From assembly GCF_007280415.1 (NCBI RefSeq), contig NZ_VKKU01000001.1, forward strand, positions 1-64,000: a stretch of 64,000 nt of DNA, written 5' to 3'. The first letter of the stretch is position 1; each line of letters opens with the position of its first letter. Both the position numbers and the translations under genes were made by a program. Origin of the DNA: Sphingorhabdus contaminans (GTDB lineage Bacteria > Pseudomonadota > Alphaproteobacteria > Sphingomonadales > Sphingomonadaceae). Under the pieces are notes generated by a model. It was not told the origin of the DNA, ran no database searches, and saw nothing but the letters and a program-made list of their open reading frames with translations. Of this stretch, positions 15,920-26,188 are shown piece by piece.

Positions 15920-18900
15920 TTGGCTCGCAAATCACTATTTAAAATGGCGCGTTCTCAGCGGTTTGTCGCGCTGACGACCGCTTCGGGTCTGGCGCTGTCT
16001 GCCTTTACGGCGACTCCGGCATTCGCGCAAACCGCCGACCAGCCAGAACAGGTAGCCGAAACAACGGAAACCGAAGACGCGATCATTGTTACCGGCTTCA
16101 AGAAATCGCTGGAAAGCGCCCAGAATATCAAACGCGATGCCGATACATTTGTCGATGTCATTACCGCAGAAGATATAGGTGCACTCGCTGACCGGTCTGT
16201 TGCCGAAGCGTTGCAGCGGGTCCCCGGTGTTAACATCTCGCGCTTCGAACAGCGCAACGACCCTGACCGTTTCTCGGTGGAAGGATCGGGCGTCATCATT
16301 CGTGGTTTGCCCTTTGTCCGTTCCGAACTCAACGGTCGCGATATTTTCTCGGCTAATGGTGGACGCGAGCTGTCGTTCAACGACGTCTCTCCGGAACTGC
16401 TTGGCCGGGTCGAGGTATTCAAGAACAACACCGCCGACATGATCGACGGTGGCATTTCCGGTACGGTCAATCTTGTCACGCGCAAACCCCTCGACAAAAG
16501 GGGCTTCCACATTGCAGGGACACTTGAAGGAAATTATGGCGACCTCGCAAAGAAATGGTCGCCCGGCTTTTCGGTTCTTGCATCGAACACTTTTGAAACC
16601 GGTATCGGCACCTTTGGCCTGCAGCTGGCCTATGCGCAGTCGGAGCTGGTTACCCGCACAGACGCGTCACAGATTACCGACCCTTGCTATCGTGCACCCG
16701 CGCTGAATGCGCCCTGTATCCGCGTCCGTCCTGTGGGCTCCGGTGGATTCGGTGGGACGCAGCAATTCGATCCCTCGAACTTTCCGCCTCCAGGCGCGCT
16801 GTTTGTACCCAAGGGTGCTGGCGTGCGCACGACAGACCTGACACGTGACCGCAATGCCTATTCTGCCGTGGGTCAGTGGGAAAGCAATGACGGCCGGGCG
16901 TTGGTAACGTTCGAGTATCTTCGCGCTGAAACCGAGGCTACGCTGAACGAGTTTGCTGTATTGGCGCTGGTAAATGACGATGGCTTGTTCCCAGTCGTCG
17001 CACCAGGCACCACAGCAACCTTTAACGGCAACCAATTTGCAACCGGCACGCTGACGCAGCTGCAGCCCTTTACCGGCGGTCGCGGTATTCCGACCGAGTT
17101 GCTGCGCTTCCAGCGCGAAGACGCGGCGATGACCGAAGATTATTCCGTGAACATCAAGCTGGATCCGACCGACCGCCTGCGTTTCAATATCGAGGCGCAG
17201 CATATCAAGTCGGACCGGACGGAAGATGGCTTTATCTCGGCCATGCAGACATATACCGATGTGTTCATCGACAACACCGGCAACACGCCGATCGTCCAGT
17301 TTCTGGAACCGGGTACTGCCAATTCGCCTTCCAGCTATTTTAACAATCCGGCACGCACCTTCTATTGGTTCCTGCTGGACAATCAGGTTAAGAATGAAGG
17401 CGATCTGACTACGCTTCGTTTTGATGCGGAATATGATGTCAGCGATGAAGGCTTCTTCAAAAAGGCGCGTTTTGGTGCTCGTTGGGGCGACCGGAACCGC
17501 GTCACCCGCAACGCTAACTTCTCCAACTGGGGGAATTTGGGCGCACCCTGGACCGGACGTGGCGGCAACTGGAACTGCGGTGACTTCCAGGCCTTTGGCT
17601 GTGGCGGTGCCTATGTGTTCGACTTCCCGAATTCCGCACAGGTTCGCAATCCGTTCGGCAATAACTTCCAGCGTGGTAATGCACCTGTGCCACTAGGTAA
17701 TGGTTCTGCATTCTTCTTTGGCGGTGACAATCTGGTTGCCGATTATCTGAGCGGTGCGATTCAGCAGCAGGCGTCAGCCATCACGGCATTCACCCTGACA
17801 CCCAATGCCTGGTTCCCGATTTCGGCACGCACCAACGCCTTGCCGGGCGGACCTTGGACAGCCGGGGAAATTTCGGACGTCGAAGAAAGCACCTTCGGTG
17901 CCTATGCACGTGTAGATTTTGGTACCAACTTTGGTGCAAATACCACGCTTACCGGTAATATCGGGCTTCGCTATGTCGAAACGATCGTGCGGAGTGGCGG
18001 CTCCATTGCATTCCCGACGGGGCAATTCTTCGATACACCTCCGGGTGGTAATGGGGATGGCCGCGTGAGTGTTGCCGAACTGCAGACCGCATGCGGTGCT
18101 GTTCAGCCCGGACAGATTGCACCCGGTTATTGCAGCCTGAGCCCGGCCCGACTGGCGCAATTTGCATCGGTCTTCACCGGCGAAGTTATTGACGACAGTG
18201 CAAACATCAAGTTCGATCACTGGTTGCCTAGCTTTAACGCTAAGCTGGATTTCGGTAACGGCATGCTCGTTCGTGCCGCTGCATCAAAGAGCATTTCACG
18301 GCCGGATCTCTCGAGCTTTGCGACCGGTGGCGGAATTTCGGATAACACGACCAATCTCCGGTCGGGTGGTACGCTGGATACTGGGCCACTGTTCCAGATA
18401 TTTACCGGCAACCGCCTGTTGCGGCCTGTGCAATCGTGGAATTACGACCTTTCATTTGAATGGTATTTTGATGCCGTCGGTTCTGTATCGGTATCGGCGT
18501 TCCTGAAAGACATTAAGGGCATCGTAAACAGCGGCGCCACGGTTCGAAGCTTTACCAGCCCGAGCGGTGTCACGACCGACGTGCTGGTCAATGGACCGGT
18601 CAACAGCGATGGCGGCAAGTTGAAGGGTGTCGAGGTTGCCTATCAGCAGACCTATGACTTCCTGCCCAGCTTCCTGAGCGGTTTGGGTGCGCAATTGACC
18701 TATACCTATGTCGATGCGGGCGATTTTAACAACTCGTCTCTCGGTGCCGAGCAAAGTCCCTTTGCCGGAGGTCTGCCTTTGGCTGGCGTATCAAAGCATA
18801 CGATCAATGCAGTCGGTTTCTATGAAAAGGGACCAATATCGGCTCGATTGGCCTATAACTGGCGTTCCGATTTCTTGCAGACACCGCGCGACGTGATCTT

Positions 18901-19117
18901 CCCATTCTCTCCCATTTATGGCGAGGCGACGGGCCAGTTGGACGGATCAATTTTCGTTACAGTCAGCAAGCAGTTGAAATTGGGCATCCAGGGCGTGAAC
19001 CTGCTTGATGAGGTTACACAAACCTCGCAAGTGATCGATTTCAACGGAACGAAGGCGACAAGGTCCGCGTTCCGGAACGACCGTCGCTTCACCTTCCTGG
19101 CGCGGTTTGAATTCTAA
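15920..19117 (+). CDS. TonB-dependent receptor, probably for beta-glucan oligosaccharides
   Basis: This 1065-residue outer-membrane transporter takes up substrate using TonB/ExbBD energy. A signal peptide ends at about residue 36 (ATPAFA). A TonB-box-like DAIIVTG is at 53-59, and the plug domain follows (ITAEDIGALADRSVAEALQRVPGVNI, in parts). The rest is a long beta-barrel ending in the aromatic FLARFEF. The start is TTG at 15920, four bases after GGGAGGA; ATG 15944 would leave a weaker ribosome-binding site and clip the signal peptide. Substrate is inferred from GH16, GH3 and sugar transporters next to it. No SusD-type partner is present, as usual for proteobacteria. Confidence 0.94.
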   Translation: MARKSLFKMARSQRFVALTTASGLALSAFTATPAFAQTADQPEQVAETTETEDAIIVTGFKKSLESAQNIKRDADTFVDVITAEDIGALADRSVAEALQRVPGVNISRFEQRNDPDRFSVEGSGVIIRGLPFVRSELNGRDIFSANGGRELSFNDVSPELLGRVEVFKNNTADMIDGGISGTVNLVTRKPLDKRGFHIAGTLEGNYGDLAKKWSPGFSVLASNTFETGIGTFGLQLAYAQSELVTRTDASQITDPCYRAPALNAPCIRVRPVGSGGFGGTQQFDPSNFPPPGALFVPKGAGVRTTDLTRDRNAYSAVGQWESNDGRALVTFEYLRAETEATLNEFAVLALVNDDGLFPVVAPGTTATFNGNQFATGTLTQLQPFTGGRGIPTELLRFQREDAAMTEDYSVNIKLDPTDRLRFNIEAQHIKSDRTEDGFISAMQTYTDVFIDNTGNTPIVQFLEPGTANSPSSYFNNPARTFYWFLLDNQVKNEGDLTTLRFDAEYDVSDEGFFKKARFGARWGDRNRVTRNANFSNWGNLGAPWTGRGGNWNCGDFQAFGCGGAYVFDFPNSAQVRNPFGNNFQRGNAPVPLGNGSAFFFGGDNLVADYLSGAIQQQASAITAFTLTPNAWFPISARTNALPGGPWTAGEISDVEESTFGAYARVDFGTNFGANTTLTGNIGLRYVETIVRSGGSIAFPTGQFFDTPPGGNGDGRVSVAELQTACGAVQPGQIAPGYCSLSPARLAQFASVFTGEVIDDSANIKFDHWLPSFNAKLDFGNGMLVRAAASKSISRPDLSSFATGGGISDNTTNLRSGGTLDTGPLFQIFTGNRLLRPVQSWNYDLSFEWYFDAVGSVSVSAFLKDIKGIVNSGATVRSFTSPSGVTTDVLVNGPVNSDGGKLKGVEVAYQQTYDFLPSFLSGLGAQLTYTYVDAGDFNNSSLGAEQSPFAGGLPLAGVSKHTINAVGFYEKGPISARLAYNWRSDFLQTPRDVIFPFSPIYGEATGQLDGSIFVTVSKQLKLGIQGVNLLDEVTQTSQVIDFNGTKATRSAFRNDRRFTFLARFEF

Positions 19118-19140
19118 GACGTCCGTAAACTGACGGAAGT

Positions 19141-19176
19141 GAACGGGCCTTAGTCATGCGACTTGGGCCCGTTCTT
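19141..19176 (+). terminator. Terminator downstream of the TonB receptor gene
   Basis: GAACGGGCC (19141-19149) pairs with the GGCCCGTTC arm ending at 19173 around a loop of about 14 nt, followed by TTTG. It would separate abundant receptor transcript from the GH16-LacI-MFS genes, which may be reached by read-through. Confidence 0.6.
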
Positions 19177-19222
19177 TGTTTGATGAAAATTGGCGTCTAT
19201 GTCCTGTCATGAAAGGATGCGT

Positions 19223-20200
19223 ATGACTCATATCGGAAAGTATCTGCTTGCGGCTGTGGCGGCATGGGCGGGATCCACTGCAGCCTATGCCGACGCACAG
19301 CCTTCTTCCACAGGATGGAAACTGGTGTGGGCGGATGAGTTTAACGGGACCGAACTTGACCGGACAAAATGGAAGCCGGAACAGTCCTGCTGGGGCGGCG
19401 GCAATTTTGAGCGGCAATGTTATACTGACCGAACCAAGAATATCCGCGTGTCCGACGGTGTACTGCGGCTTATTGCGCATAAGGAACGCTTTACAGGTCC
19501 CGACCGGCCACCTGAAATTGCGGACGATCCCAACCCCCGAAAAACCCAAAATGTTACGTCCGGGAAAATCCGGACGCTGGGGCTGGCAAGCTGGAAATAT
19601 GGAAAAGTCGAATTCCGCGCCAAACCGCCAAAAGGGCAGGGTACCTGGCCCGCTGTCTGGATGATGCCTAGTGACAACCGTTATGGCGGGTGGCCGCGTT
19701 CCGGCGAGATTGACATATTGGAAGGTGTCAATCTGGGCGCGACCTGCACCGTTTGTGAAGGTAATGTGGGCGAAAACCGCATGATCAGTGCGCTTCACTT
19801 TGGCGATTTTGCCCCCGCCAACAAATTTCGCGACACGCGCGTGGCATTGCCGTCCAAAGCCTTGCCGTCTGACGACTTCCATATCTGGACTTTGGAGTGG
19901 GCTGAAGGCCTGATGCGCTTTTCACTTGATGGCCGGCTTTACTGGGAAGTGAAGGCGGACCAATGGGAATCCGCATCTCCATTGGCCAAAGGAAATGACG
20001 TTGCGCCATTTGACCAACCCTTTTACATCATGGCCAATCTTGCCATCGGGGGAAGGCTTTCAGAAGAGAATAATGATAAGGGTGTTGCAGCGGACACTTT
20101 GCCTGCGGAGTTTCTGATCGACTGGATACGCATATACCAGTGTGCAGAAGACCCAGACAAAGGTTTAGCCTGCCTGCAAAAGGCCAAAGGGGACGAATAG
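19223..20200 (+). CDS. GH16 endo-beta-1,3-glucanase (laminarinase-type)
   Basis: The enzyme cleaves internal beta-1,3 (or mixed beta-1,3/1,4) glucan bonds. The GH16 catalytic motif reads SGEIDILEGVN, with the two glutamates as nucleophile and acid/base and the Asp between them, the ExDxxE layout of laminarinases. LVWADEFNG and WKYGKVEFRAK are further family blocks. A signal peptide (MTHIGKYLLAAVAAWAGSTAAYA) indicates export. ATG 19223 is chosen because AAGGA lies at suitable spacing; ATG 19217 overlaps that site. At 325 residues it is a single-domain enzyme with no carbohydrate-binding module. It precedes the lacI-type gene by three bases. Confidence 0.93.
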   Translation: MTHIGKYLLAAVAAWAGSTAAYADAQPSSTGWKLVWADEFNGTELDRTKWKPEQSCWGGGNFERQCYTDRTKNIRVSDGVLRLIAHKERFTGPDRPPEIADDPNPRKTQNVTSGKIRTLGLASWKYGKVEFRAKPPKGQGTWPAVWMMPSDNRYGGWPRSGEIDILEGVNLGATCTVCEGNVGENRMISALHFGDFAPANKFRDTRVALPSKALPSDDFHIWTLEWAEGLMRFSLDGRLYWEVKADQWESASPLAKGNDVAPFDQPFYIMANLAIGGRLSEENNDKGVAADTLPAEFLIDWIRIYQCAEDPDKGLACLQKAKGDE

Positions 20201-20203
20201 AAT

Positions 20204-21265
20204 ATGGCGAGACGCCGTCAGGCTGTCACGATCAAGCATGTAGCGGCGGATGCAGGGGTTTCTCTGCAAACGGTCAGCCGTGTCATCAACAATGAACCCA
20301 ATGTTCGTCCGTCTATGAAAGAGCGGGTGCAGGCGTCCATCGACAAGCTGGGTTATGTGCCCTCGATCGCCGCCCAGCGGATGAGCGGCTCGCGTTCTTA
20401 CCTTATCCTCGCGATAAATGACCGGGAACGCACGATTGCCGACTGGAAATCACGGCAAGGTACCGATTGGGTGGACCAGATGTTGCTCGGCGGGATGCTA
20501 AAATGCGCCGAATATGGCTACCGGATGATTTTCGAACTTGTCGACACGCATAATGACCATGTCGAACGCGAGTTGGGAGCGACCCTGGCCGCACTTCAAC
20601 CCGACGGCGTGATATTGACGCCACCACATTCCGAAAACCCCCTGATTACCGGTTTTCTGTCCAAACGAAAAATTCCGTTCGCGCGCATCGGATCCATAAC
20701 GCCGGGGCCCGGCATTGCGATGACAATGGACGATGAAGGTTCGGCGCGGCGTGCCACCGATCATCTCATTGCCCTGGGACATCAGCGGATAGGCTTCATT
20801 TCCGGATCGGTTGAATATGATTTGTCGACCTGGCGCATAGACGGCTGGAAAAACGCTATGGCAGCCGCGGGACTCCAGACCGGTGACCTTCTTGCGCGGG
20901 GTGACTTCGGATATGACAGTGGAATTGCGGCAACCAACGCTCTGCTCGCGCTCAAAGACCCGCCGACGGCAATCATTGCCAGTAACGATCAAATGGCGCT
21001 GGCGGCCCTTGATACTTTGACAAAATGTGGACTGAATGTGCCCGGGGATGTCTCCCTGATCAGTTTTGATAACACACCCGTAATGCGGTTTACCGACCCG
21101 CAATTGACCGCAGTGGATCAGCCGATCGCAGCGACGTTTTCGAAGGCGGTGGAGCTGCTGATTACGATGGGCGATGCGTCGGACCTTGCGCAACCCGTGG
21201 TGACCGAGGGTGGCCTGGTATTGCGTGGAAGTACAGCCGCACGCAGCGGTAGCCGCCCTGACTGA
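20204..21265 (+). CDS. LacI-family transcriptional regulator of the glucan locus
   Basis: The N-terminal helix-turn-helix is complete: TIKHVAADAGVSLQTVSRVIN then KLGYVPSIAAQRM with the hinge helix. A periplasmic-binding-protein-like sugar-sensing domain follows (about 60-340, including TAIIASNDQMALAAL and VSLISFDN). At 353 residues it is of normal length. It starts three bases after GH16, so both are in one transcript. The most likely targets are the TTGTGAACGTT elements before the halogenase/receptor pair and before GH3; the ligand is probably glucose or a short glucan. Confidence 0.94.
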   Translation: MARRRQAVTIKHVAADAGVSLQTVSRVINNEPNVRPSMKERVQASIDKLGYVPSIAAQRMSGSRSYLILAINDRERTIADWKSRQGTDWVDQMLLGGMLKCAEYGYRMIFELVDTHNDHVERELGATLAALQPDGVILTPPHSENPLITGFLSKRKIPFARIGSITPGPGIAMTMDDEGSARRATDHLIALGHQRIGFISGSVEYDLSTWRIDGWKNAMAAAGLQTGDLLARGDFGYDSGIAATNALLALKDPPTAIIASNDQMALAALDTLTKCGLNVPGDVSLISFDNTPVMRFTDPQLTAVDQPIAATFSKAVELLITMGDASDLAQPVVTEGGLVLRGSTAARSGSRPD

Positions 21266-21299
21266 TCCCGTTCTTCCGGGTCGGCAATCGCCAAGATTC

Positions 21300-22457
21300 A
21301 TGTATCTCTATGCGCTTGCCGTTTCGGGCGGCGCTGTCGCTTATATGCCGTTTCTGACACTGCTATTGCCGCTGCGTGTCTCGGCAATGCCCGGGACCGA
21401 GGTGCTCGCAACACTCGCCATCGCAGCATTTGTAGGGGCAATATCGGCCAGCTTGTCGAACATATTGTTCGGATGGGCCAGCGACAGAACTCAACGCCGT
21501 AGAATATGGATATTGGCGGGTTTGCTGCTGTCTTCGGCGCTATTGGTTTCGATGCCCTACGCCCACGATGCGAACATATTGATCGGCCTGATCATATGTT
21601 GGCAGTTCGGTCTGAATATGATGCTCGCGCCTCTCGCTGCCTGGGCAGGCGATACCATTCCCGATGTGCAAAAGGGGATGCTTGGCGGGCTCTTGGCTTT
21701 GGCTCCTGCGTTGGGGGCATTATCTGGCGCTATAGTAACAACAGATATATTTGCCGGATTTGCCCACCGTGAGGCGCTTGTGGCGCTGCTGGTGGTATGC
21801 ATGGTGGCCCCGGTGCTGTTTTTTGGCAATCCAGTGCCGATGCCGCATCTGCTTCGCCCGAAAGACAATGAAGTCGGGCAGGCTGAAGACAATCCGCCCA
21901 CAGCGAACCCTGCAATTCGCATGTGGCTTGCCCGCCTGCTCGTGCAGATTGCGGAGGCATCCTTGTTCGCTTTTCTGCTGCTGTGGTTCCGCAGCCTTGA
22001 TCCCGGTTTCGGCGAAAATGATGCCGCGAATATCTTTGCGGTTGTCTTGGGGTTTTCGGTCTTTGTCGCGCTGGCTGTGGGTAGCTGGTCAGATCGCACC
22101 GGCAAACCCATCATGCCGCTGATACTGACGGCATCCCTTGCCGCCGGTGGATTGCTGATCATGGCCTGGGCGCCCGACATGGCTTTTGCGATTGCGGGCT
22201 ATGTTGCGTTCGGTCTGGCCAGCAGTATCTTCCTGGCCTTGCATTCCAGCCAGACTTTACGCGTTCTGCCCAGACCCCACACACGGGGACGGGATCTCGG
22301 CATTTTCAATCTGACCAATACGGTACCGTCACTCATCATGCCATGGCTGACCATGGCATTGGTGCCGACCTATGGTTTCGACGCGCTATTTGTGCTTCTC
22401 GCAGGGCTCGCCATTATCGCAAGTATCTTGCTGATGACGATGCCGCGGCGAATTTAA
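21300..22457 (+). CDS. MFS transporter
   Basis: A 12-helix major facilitator protein of 385 residues from the ATG at 21300. The segment SDRTQRRRIWIL after helix 2 is the MFS loop 2-3 motif, and SDRTGKPIMPL is its half-repeat. The coding frame is open upstream, and the residues before the ATG (TDPVLPGRQSPRF) look like a natural N-terminal tail, so translation may begin at a rare CTG (21258) overlapping the regulator stop. Its place after GH16 and LacI suggests sugar uptake, but the sequence alone does not give the substrate. It converges on the next MFS gene with a 6-base gap. Confidence 0.88.
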   Translation: MYLYALAVSGGAVAYMPFLTLLLPLRVSAMPGTEVLATLAIAAFVGAISASLSNILFGWASDRTQRRRIWILAGLLLSSALLVSMPYAHDANILIGLIICWQFGLNMMLAPLAAWAGDTIPDVQKGMLGGLLALAPALGALSGAIVTTDIFAGFAHREALVALLVVCMVAPVLFFGNPVPMPHLLRPKDNEVGQAEDNPPTANPAIRMWLARLLVQIAEASLFAFLLLWFRSLDPGFGENDAANIFAVVLGFSVFVALAVGSWSDRTGKPIMPLILTASLAAGGLLIMAWAPDMAFAIAGYVAFGLASSIFLALHSSQTLRVLPRPHTRGRDLGIFNLTNTVPSLIMPWLTMALVPTYGFDALFVLLAGLAIIASILLMTMPRRI

Positions 22458-22463
22458 GGTGCC

Positions 22464-23741
22464 TTAGGCTGGCTTACGTGCGTAAATGCCAAAGGCTGCG
22501 ATGACCGCGTAACATGCCATGGGCAGCACGAATGCAATGGCAAGGCTGGATGTCAGATCGGCGATTACGCCGGTCAACAGGGGGATGACCGCCCCGCCTA
22601 CGATTGCGACATTGATGATACCGGAGCCATCTGCCGCACGTGAACCCAGTTTTTCACAAGCGAGCGTGAAAATGGTCGGGAACATGATCGCGTTGGTCAG
22701 CCCCACCGAAAGCAATGTGTAACCGGCGACTTCGCCGCTGGTCTGGGTCGACGTTATCAGCAGCAGGATTGCACCCACCGCAACGGCGGCCAGCAATTTA
22801 CCCGGACTGACAAAGCGCAGAACAGCCGATCCGATGAAACGGCCAACCATTGCACCGCCCCAGTAGAGCGCAATCAGCTTACCTGCGGATTGCTCCTCCA
22901 GCCCCATGACATGGTCTTGCATCAGATAATTGACGATCAGCGATCCGATGGCCACTTCGGCACCGACGTAGAGAAAGATGCACAAGGCCCCAAAGCCGAA
23001 GCGGGGGCGTTTGAGCAGATCGAGGCCAGCAAGACCTTCACTTGCCTCATGCTTTTCGCCCTTCAATGCATTGCGGAACATCCAGACGACACCTGCGACA
23101 ACTGCGAGTGCCGCAGCGATGCCAAGATAGCCATTCACAATCGCCTGGCTTTCCGCGGTGCGATAGGCGTCCAGCTCAACACCCGACAGTTGGTCAGCGG
23201 TCACGGTTGCAAGGCCACCCAGAATCAGGATCGATCCAAAAATCGGAAATACCGTCGTGCCGAGCGAGTTGAAAGCCTGGGCAAAAGTAAGGCGACTGTG
23301 CGCTGTTGCCGGCTTGCCCAGCAGGGAAATCAGAGGGTTGGACACCACCTGAACGATGACGACACCGCTCGCCAGTACGAACAACGCCAGCAGGAACACA
23401 CCGTAAGTCGCGGTCTGGCTGGCAGGAATAAACAACAGGCAGCCCGCCATCATGGTGAGAAGCCCGGCGACAGCGCCGCGCATATAACCGATTTTTTTGA
23501 CGAGCCGTGCGCCGGGAATGCCGATGACGGCATAAGCGGTAAAGAAGCAGAATTGCACCAGCATGGCCTGGGTATAGTTCAGCGTGAAGAGTTCCTTCAG
23601 CTTCGGAATGATCACGTCATTCAGGCTGGTTATGCCGCCAAAGATGAAAAACAGGCCCATGACGAACAATTGCAGTTGCGGTGCGTCGATATGGGAATCG
23701 TTCGATTCCGAAGGTCCGGCGGCACCTGGTGCTAAAGCCAT
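22464..23741 (-). CDS. Sugar MFS transporter, FucP/GluP (glucose/galactose) type
   Basis: This 425-residue inner-membrane carrier is of the fucose/glucose-galactose permease group: LFFIFGGITSLNDVIIPKLK in helix 1 and AYAVIGIPGARLVKKIGYMRG in the helix 2-3 loop are hallmarks. It probably imports glucose released by the GH3 enzyme with protons. It starts 18 bases after the GH3 stop and has GGAGAGAGA just before its ATG, so the two genes are one operon. Confidence 0.92.
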   Translation of the reverse strand: MALAPGAAGPSESNDSHIDAPQLQLFVMGLFFIFGGITSLNDVIIPKLKELFTLNYTQAMLVQFCFFTAYAVIGIPGARLVKKIGYMRGAVAGLLTMMAGCLLFIPASQTATYGVFLLALFVLASGVVIVQVVSNPLISLLGKPATAHSRLTFAQAFNSLGTTVFPIFGSILILGGLATVTADQLSGVELDAYRTAESQAIVNGYLGIAAALAVVAGVVWMFRNALKGEKHEASEGLAGLDLLKRPRFGFGALCIFLYVGAEVAIGSLIVNYLMQDHVMGLEEQSAGKLIALYWGGAMVGRFIGSAVLRFVSPGKLLAAVAVGAILLLITSTQTSGEVAGYTLLSVGLTNAIMFPTIFTLACEKLGSRAADGSGIINVAIVGGAVIPLLTGVIADLTSSLAIAFVLPMACYAVIAAFGIYARKPA

Positions 23742-23759
23742 GTTTCTCTCTCCACTGAT

Positions 23760-26168
23760 TTAGCGACCTTTGCCAGGGCAGGGCACGCTTTCTTTTGTTT
23801 CTTCGATATGAACGCTGCGAATTGTGGCAACAAGCCCTTTCGGGGCCTGCATACGTATGGGTGAGCCCACGGATGCAAAATTTGCCCCGGATTCGGCAAA
23901 ACAGCGCAGGGGAATGTGCGTTTGCACACGTTCTCCGATGGGTGCGCTGCGGATCGCTTCGCGAAGGTCCACCGACGCACCGCTGAAAGACAGCATGACG
24001 GGTCCTTTGACCTGGGCATCAATGCGCCAGTCGAGCGTCAGAGACCAACCCTTTTTCAAAGGCTCTTCAAGATTGATAGCGGGCCCGTTTACGGCGAATT
24101 CGCCATTCGCATTCCATGTGAACTGCCGGGCATCTTCCTGCGCCGACAGGTCAACTGCCTTTGTACTGATCGACCCATCCATGCCGAGATGCCATGGCGC
24201 GGGAACTTTCCCGCGGACGATATAGGCGGTGTTCTGTGCCTGGGAGGACATATCGACCTTCGGGTCTTCGTTGACCGGTCCCAGATTGGACGATGCCGTA
24301 TAGGACAGGCCATAGCCAACGGGGAAAAGGGGGTTTTCAAGCGTCGCACGGGCATCTGCAGGCCATGCGAACGGCAAGCGTCCGGTAAAGTCGCGCGACG
24401 GTTTGCCATTTGGGCCGGAAACCAGCACATCGGCAATCCCGCGTCCCTGCGTGCCGGGAAGCCATGCGGCGACGAAGGCATCGGCCTGATTGAGCAACTG
24501 GCCGGTAAACATGGGACGACCCGATAGAAACAGCACGACAACAGGGATTTTCTGCGCTTTCAGACGTGCAATCAATTCCAGTTCACTGCTCGACGTCCGG
24601 AAAGCCAGGTCGGGAACGTCACCTTCAAATTCCGCATAGGGTTTTTCGCCCAAGACGACGATGGCAACATCGGGCTTGGCGTCAAATTTGCCTTCGCCCG
24701 ACAGGATGGCCGAACCGCCACTGCCCTGTACAGCATCGCTGATTGCGCGGCCGATGGTCTGGCCATTCGTGAAGTCCGATGATTTAGTGTCTGTGCCCTG
24801 CCAGCTGATCGTCCATCCGCCGGACTGCATGGCCATATTGTCCGCGCCCGATCCCGCAATCAGGACGCGCGCGCCCTTGCGGACCGGCAGCACGCCGTCA
24901 TTATTTTTGAGAAGCACAAGCGACTTTGCAACCGCTTCGCGTGCCAGCTCGAGATGCGCAGGAGCACCCACCAGACTGGTATCACCGCGCTTTATCTGCG
25001 TGGCACCCATTAATCCCAGCTTGTACTTCACCCGCAAGATGCGCCGTACAGCGTCATTGATGCGGGCCATAGGTATCCGACCGTCTCGCGCAGCCTTCAG
25101 TGTGGAATTATACAGCCCCTTCCAGCTATCGGGTGCCATGAACAGGTCAAGCCCGGCGTTGATTGCGGCCGGGCAATCAGTCGCGGAACATCCGGCAACC
25201 TGTCCATGCCCGTTCCAGTCGCCGACGACCAGTCCGCCAAAACCCATCCGATCTTTCAGCACATCGGTCAGCAGTGAGCGGTTTCCGTGATGTTTGGCCC
25301 CGTTCCAGCTGGAAAAACTGGCCATTACAGTCAGTGCCCCGGCATCAATGGCGGCAGGGTAACCCTGTGCGTGTTTGGCGATCAATTCCGCTTCGTTAAT
25401 CTGGGCATCACCCTGATCACGCCCGTCCGCCGTTCCGCCATCCGCCAGAAAATGCTTGGCGGTTGCGGCAACATTCTGTGTTGCGAGCGGCTGTCCGGGC
25501 ACCAATGGTCCTTGCAACCCGATTGTCATTGCCGTGGCATATTGGGCAACAAGCGCAGGGTCGGACGAATATCCTTCATAGGTCCTCCCCCAACGCAAAT
25601 CCTGCGGAACGGCCAGAGTTGGGGCAAAGGTCCATTCAATGCCGCTTCCCGAAATTTCAGCCGCCGTGGCGGCGCCGATACGCTGCAGCAAGTCAACATC
25701 GCGTGCCGCACCCAGACCGATATTGTGCGGGAAGATGGTTGCATTGGGGACGTTGGAATGGCCATGCACGGCATCAATTCCGAACAATATGGGGATGCGC
25801 GCCCCCGATTTACGTGACGAAGCGCGAAAGGCGTCGACAAGCTCGGCCCATTTCTGCGCGCTGGCGCGTTCGTCTCCATAAGGTCCGGAATTGCCACCTG
25901 CCAATATAGATCCCAGCGGATAGCGTGCCAGATCCTTGGGCTTGATCGCACTGATATCCGCCTGAATCAATTGCCCGACCTTCTGCGCTACCGTCATCCG
26001 CGCAATCAGCGCATCAATTTCGGCTTCGACCTTGGCGTCCGTTATCGCGGCCGGGCTCGCCGCCGCTGGCCATATGGAAGGTGTAGCAGTGGAATCGGCG
26101 GCCATCAGTGCCGGGGTCGAAATCATGGACATTAGGGCAAGGGCAGCCATTGATTTCGATAAAGACAT
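23760..26168 (-). CDS. GH3 beta-glucosidase (exo-1,3/1,4-glucan hydrolase type)
   Basis: The enzyme removes glucose from glucan oligosaccharides. The GH3 N-domain has KVGQLIQADIS and the nucleophile region GFGGLVVGDWNGHG (Asp of GDW). The C-domain carries VLIAGSGADN and the VVLFLSGRP block. Residues beyond about 640 add a C-terminal beta-domain. A signal peptide is seen from MSLSKSMAALALMSM. Length is 802 residues from 26168; in-frame ATGs at 26183, 26186 and 26204 are alternatives, but the last two run close to or into the operator. It is co-transcribed with the FucP-type carrier. Confidence 0.92.
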   Translation of the reverse strand: MSLSKSMAALALMSMISTPALMAADSTATPSIWPAAASPAAITDAKVEAEIDALIARMTVAQKVGQLIQADISAIKPKDLARYPLGSILAGGNSGPYGDERASAQKWAELVDAFRASSRKSGARIPILFGIDAVHGHSNVPNATIFPHNIGLGAARDVDLLQRIGAATAAEISGSGIEWTFAPTLAVPQDLRWGRTYEGYSSDPALVAQYATAMTIGLQGPLVPGQPLATQNVAATAKHFLADGGTADGRDQGDAQINEAELIAKHAQGYPAAIDAGALTVMASFSSWNGAKHHGNRSLLTDVLKDRMGFGGLVVGDWNGHGQVAGCSATDCPAAINAGLDLFMAPDSWKGLYNSTLKAARDGRIPMARINDAVRRILRVKYKLGLMGATQIKRGDTSLVGAPAHLELAREAVAKSLVLLKNNDGVLPVRKGARVLIAGSGADNMAMQSGGWTISWQGTDTKSSDFTNGQTIGRAISDAVQGSGGSAILSGEGKFDAKPDVAIVVLGEKPYAEFEGDVPDLAFRTSSSELELIARLKAQKIPVVVLFLSGRPMFTGQLLNQADAFVAAWLPGTQGRGIADVLVSGPNGKPSRDFTGRLPFAWPADARATLENPLFPVGYGLSYTASSNLGPVNEDPKVDMSSQAQNTAYIVRGKVPAPWHLGMDGSISTKAVDLSAQEDARQFTWNANGEFAVNGPAINLEEPLKKGWSLTLDWRIDAQVKGPVMLSFSGASVDLREAIRSAPIGERVQTHIPLRCFAESGANFASVGSPIRMQAPKGLVATIRSVHIEETKESVPCPGKGR

Positions 26169-26188
26169 TTTCCGCGCTTCCATCATTC

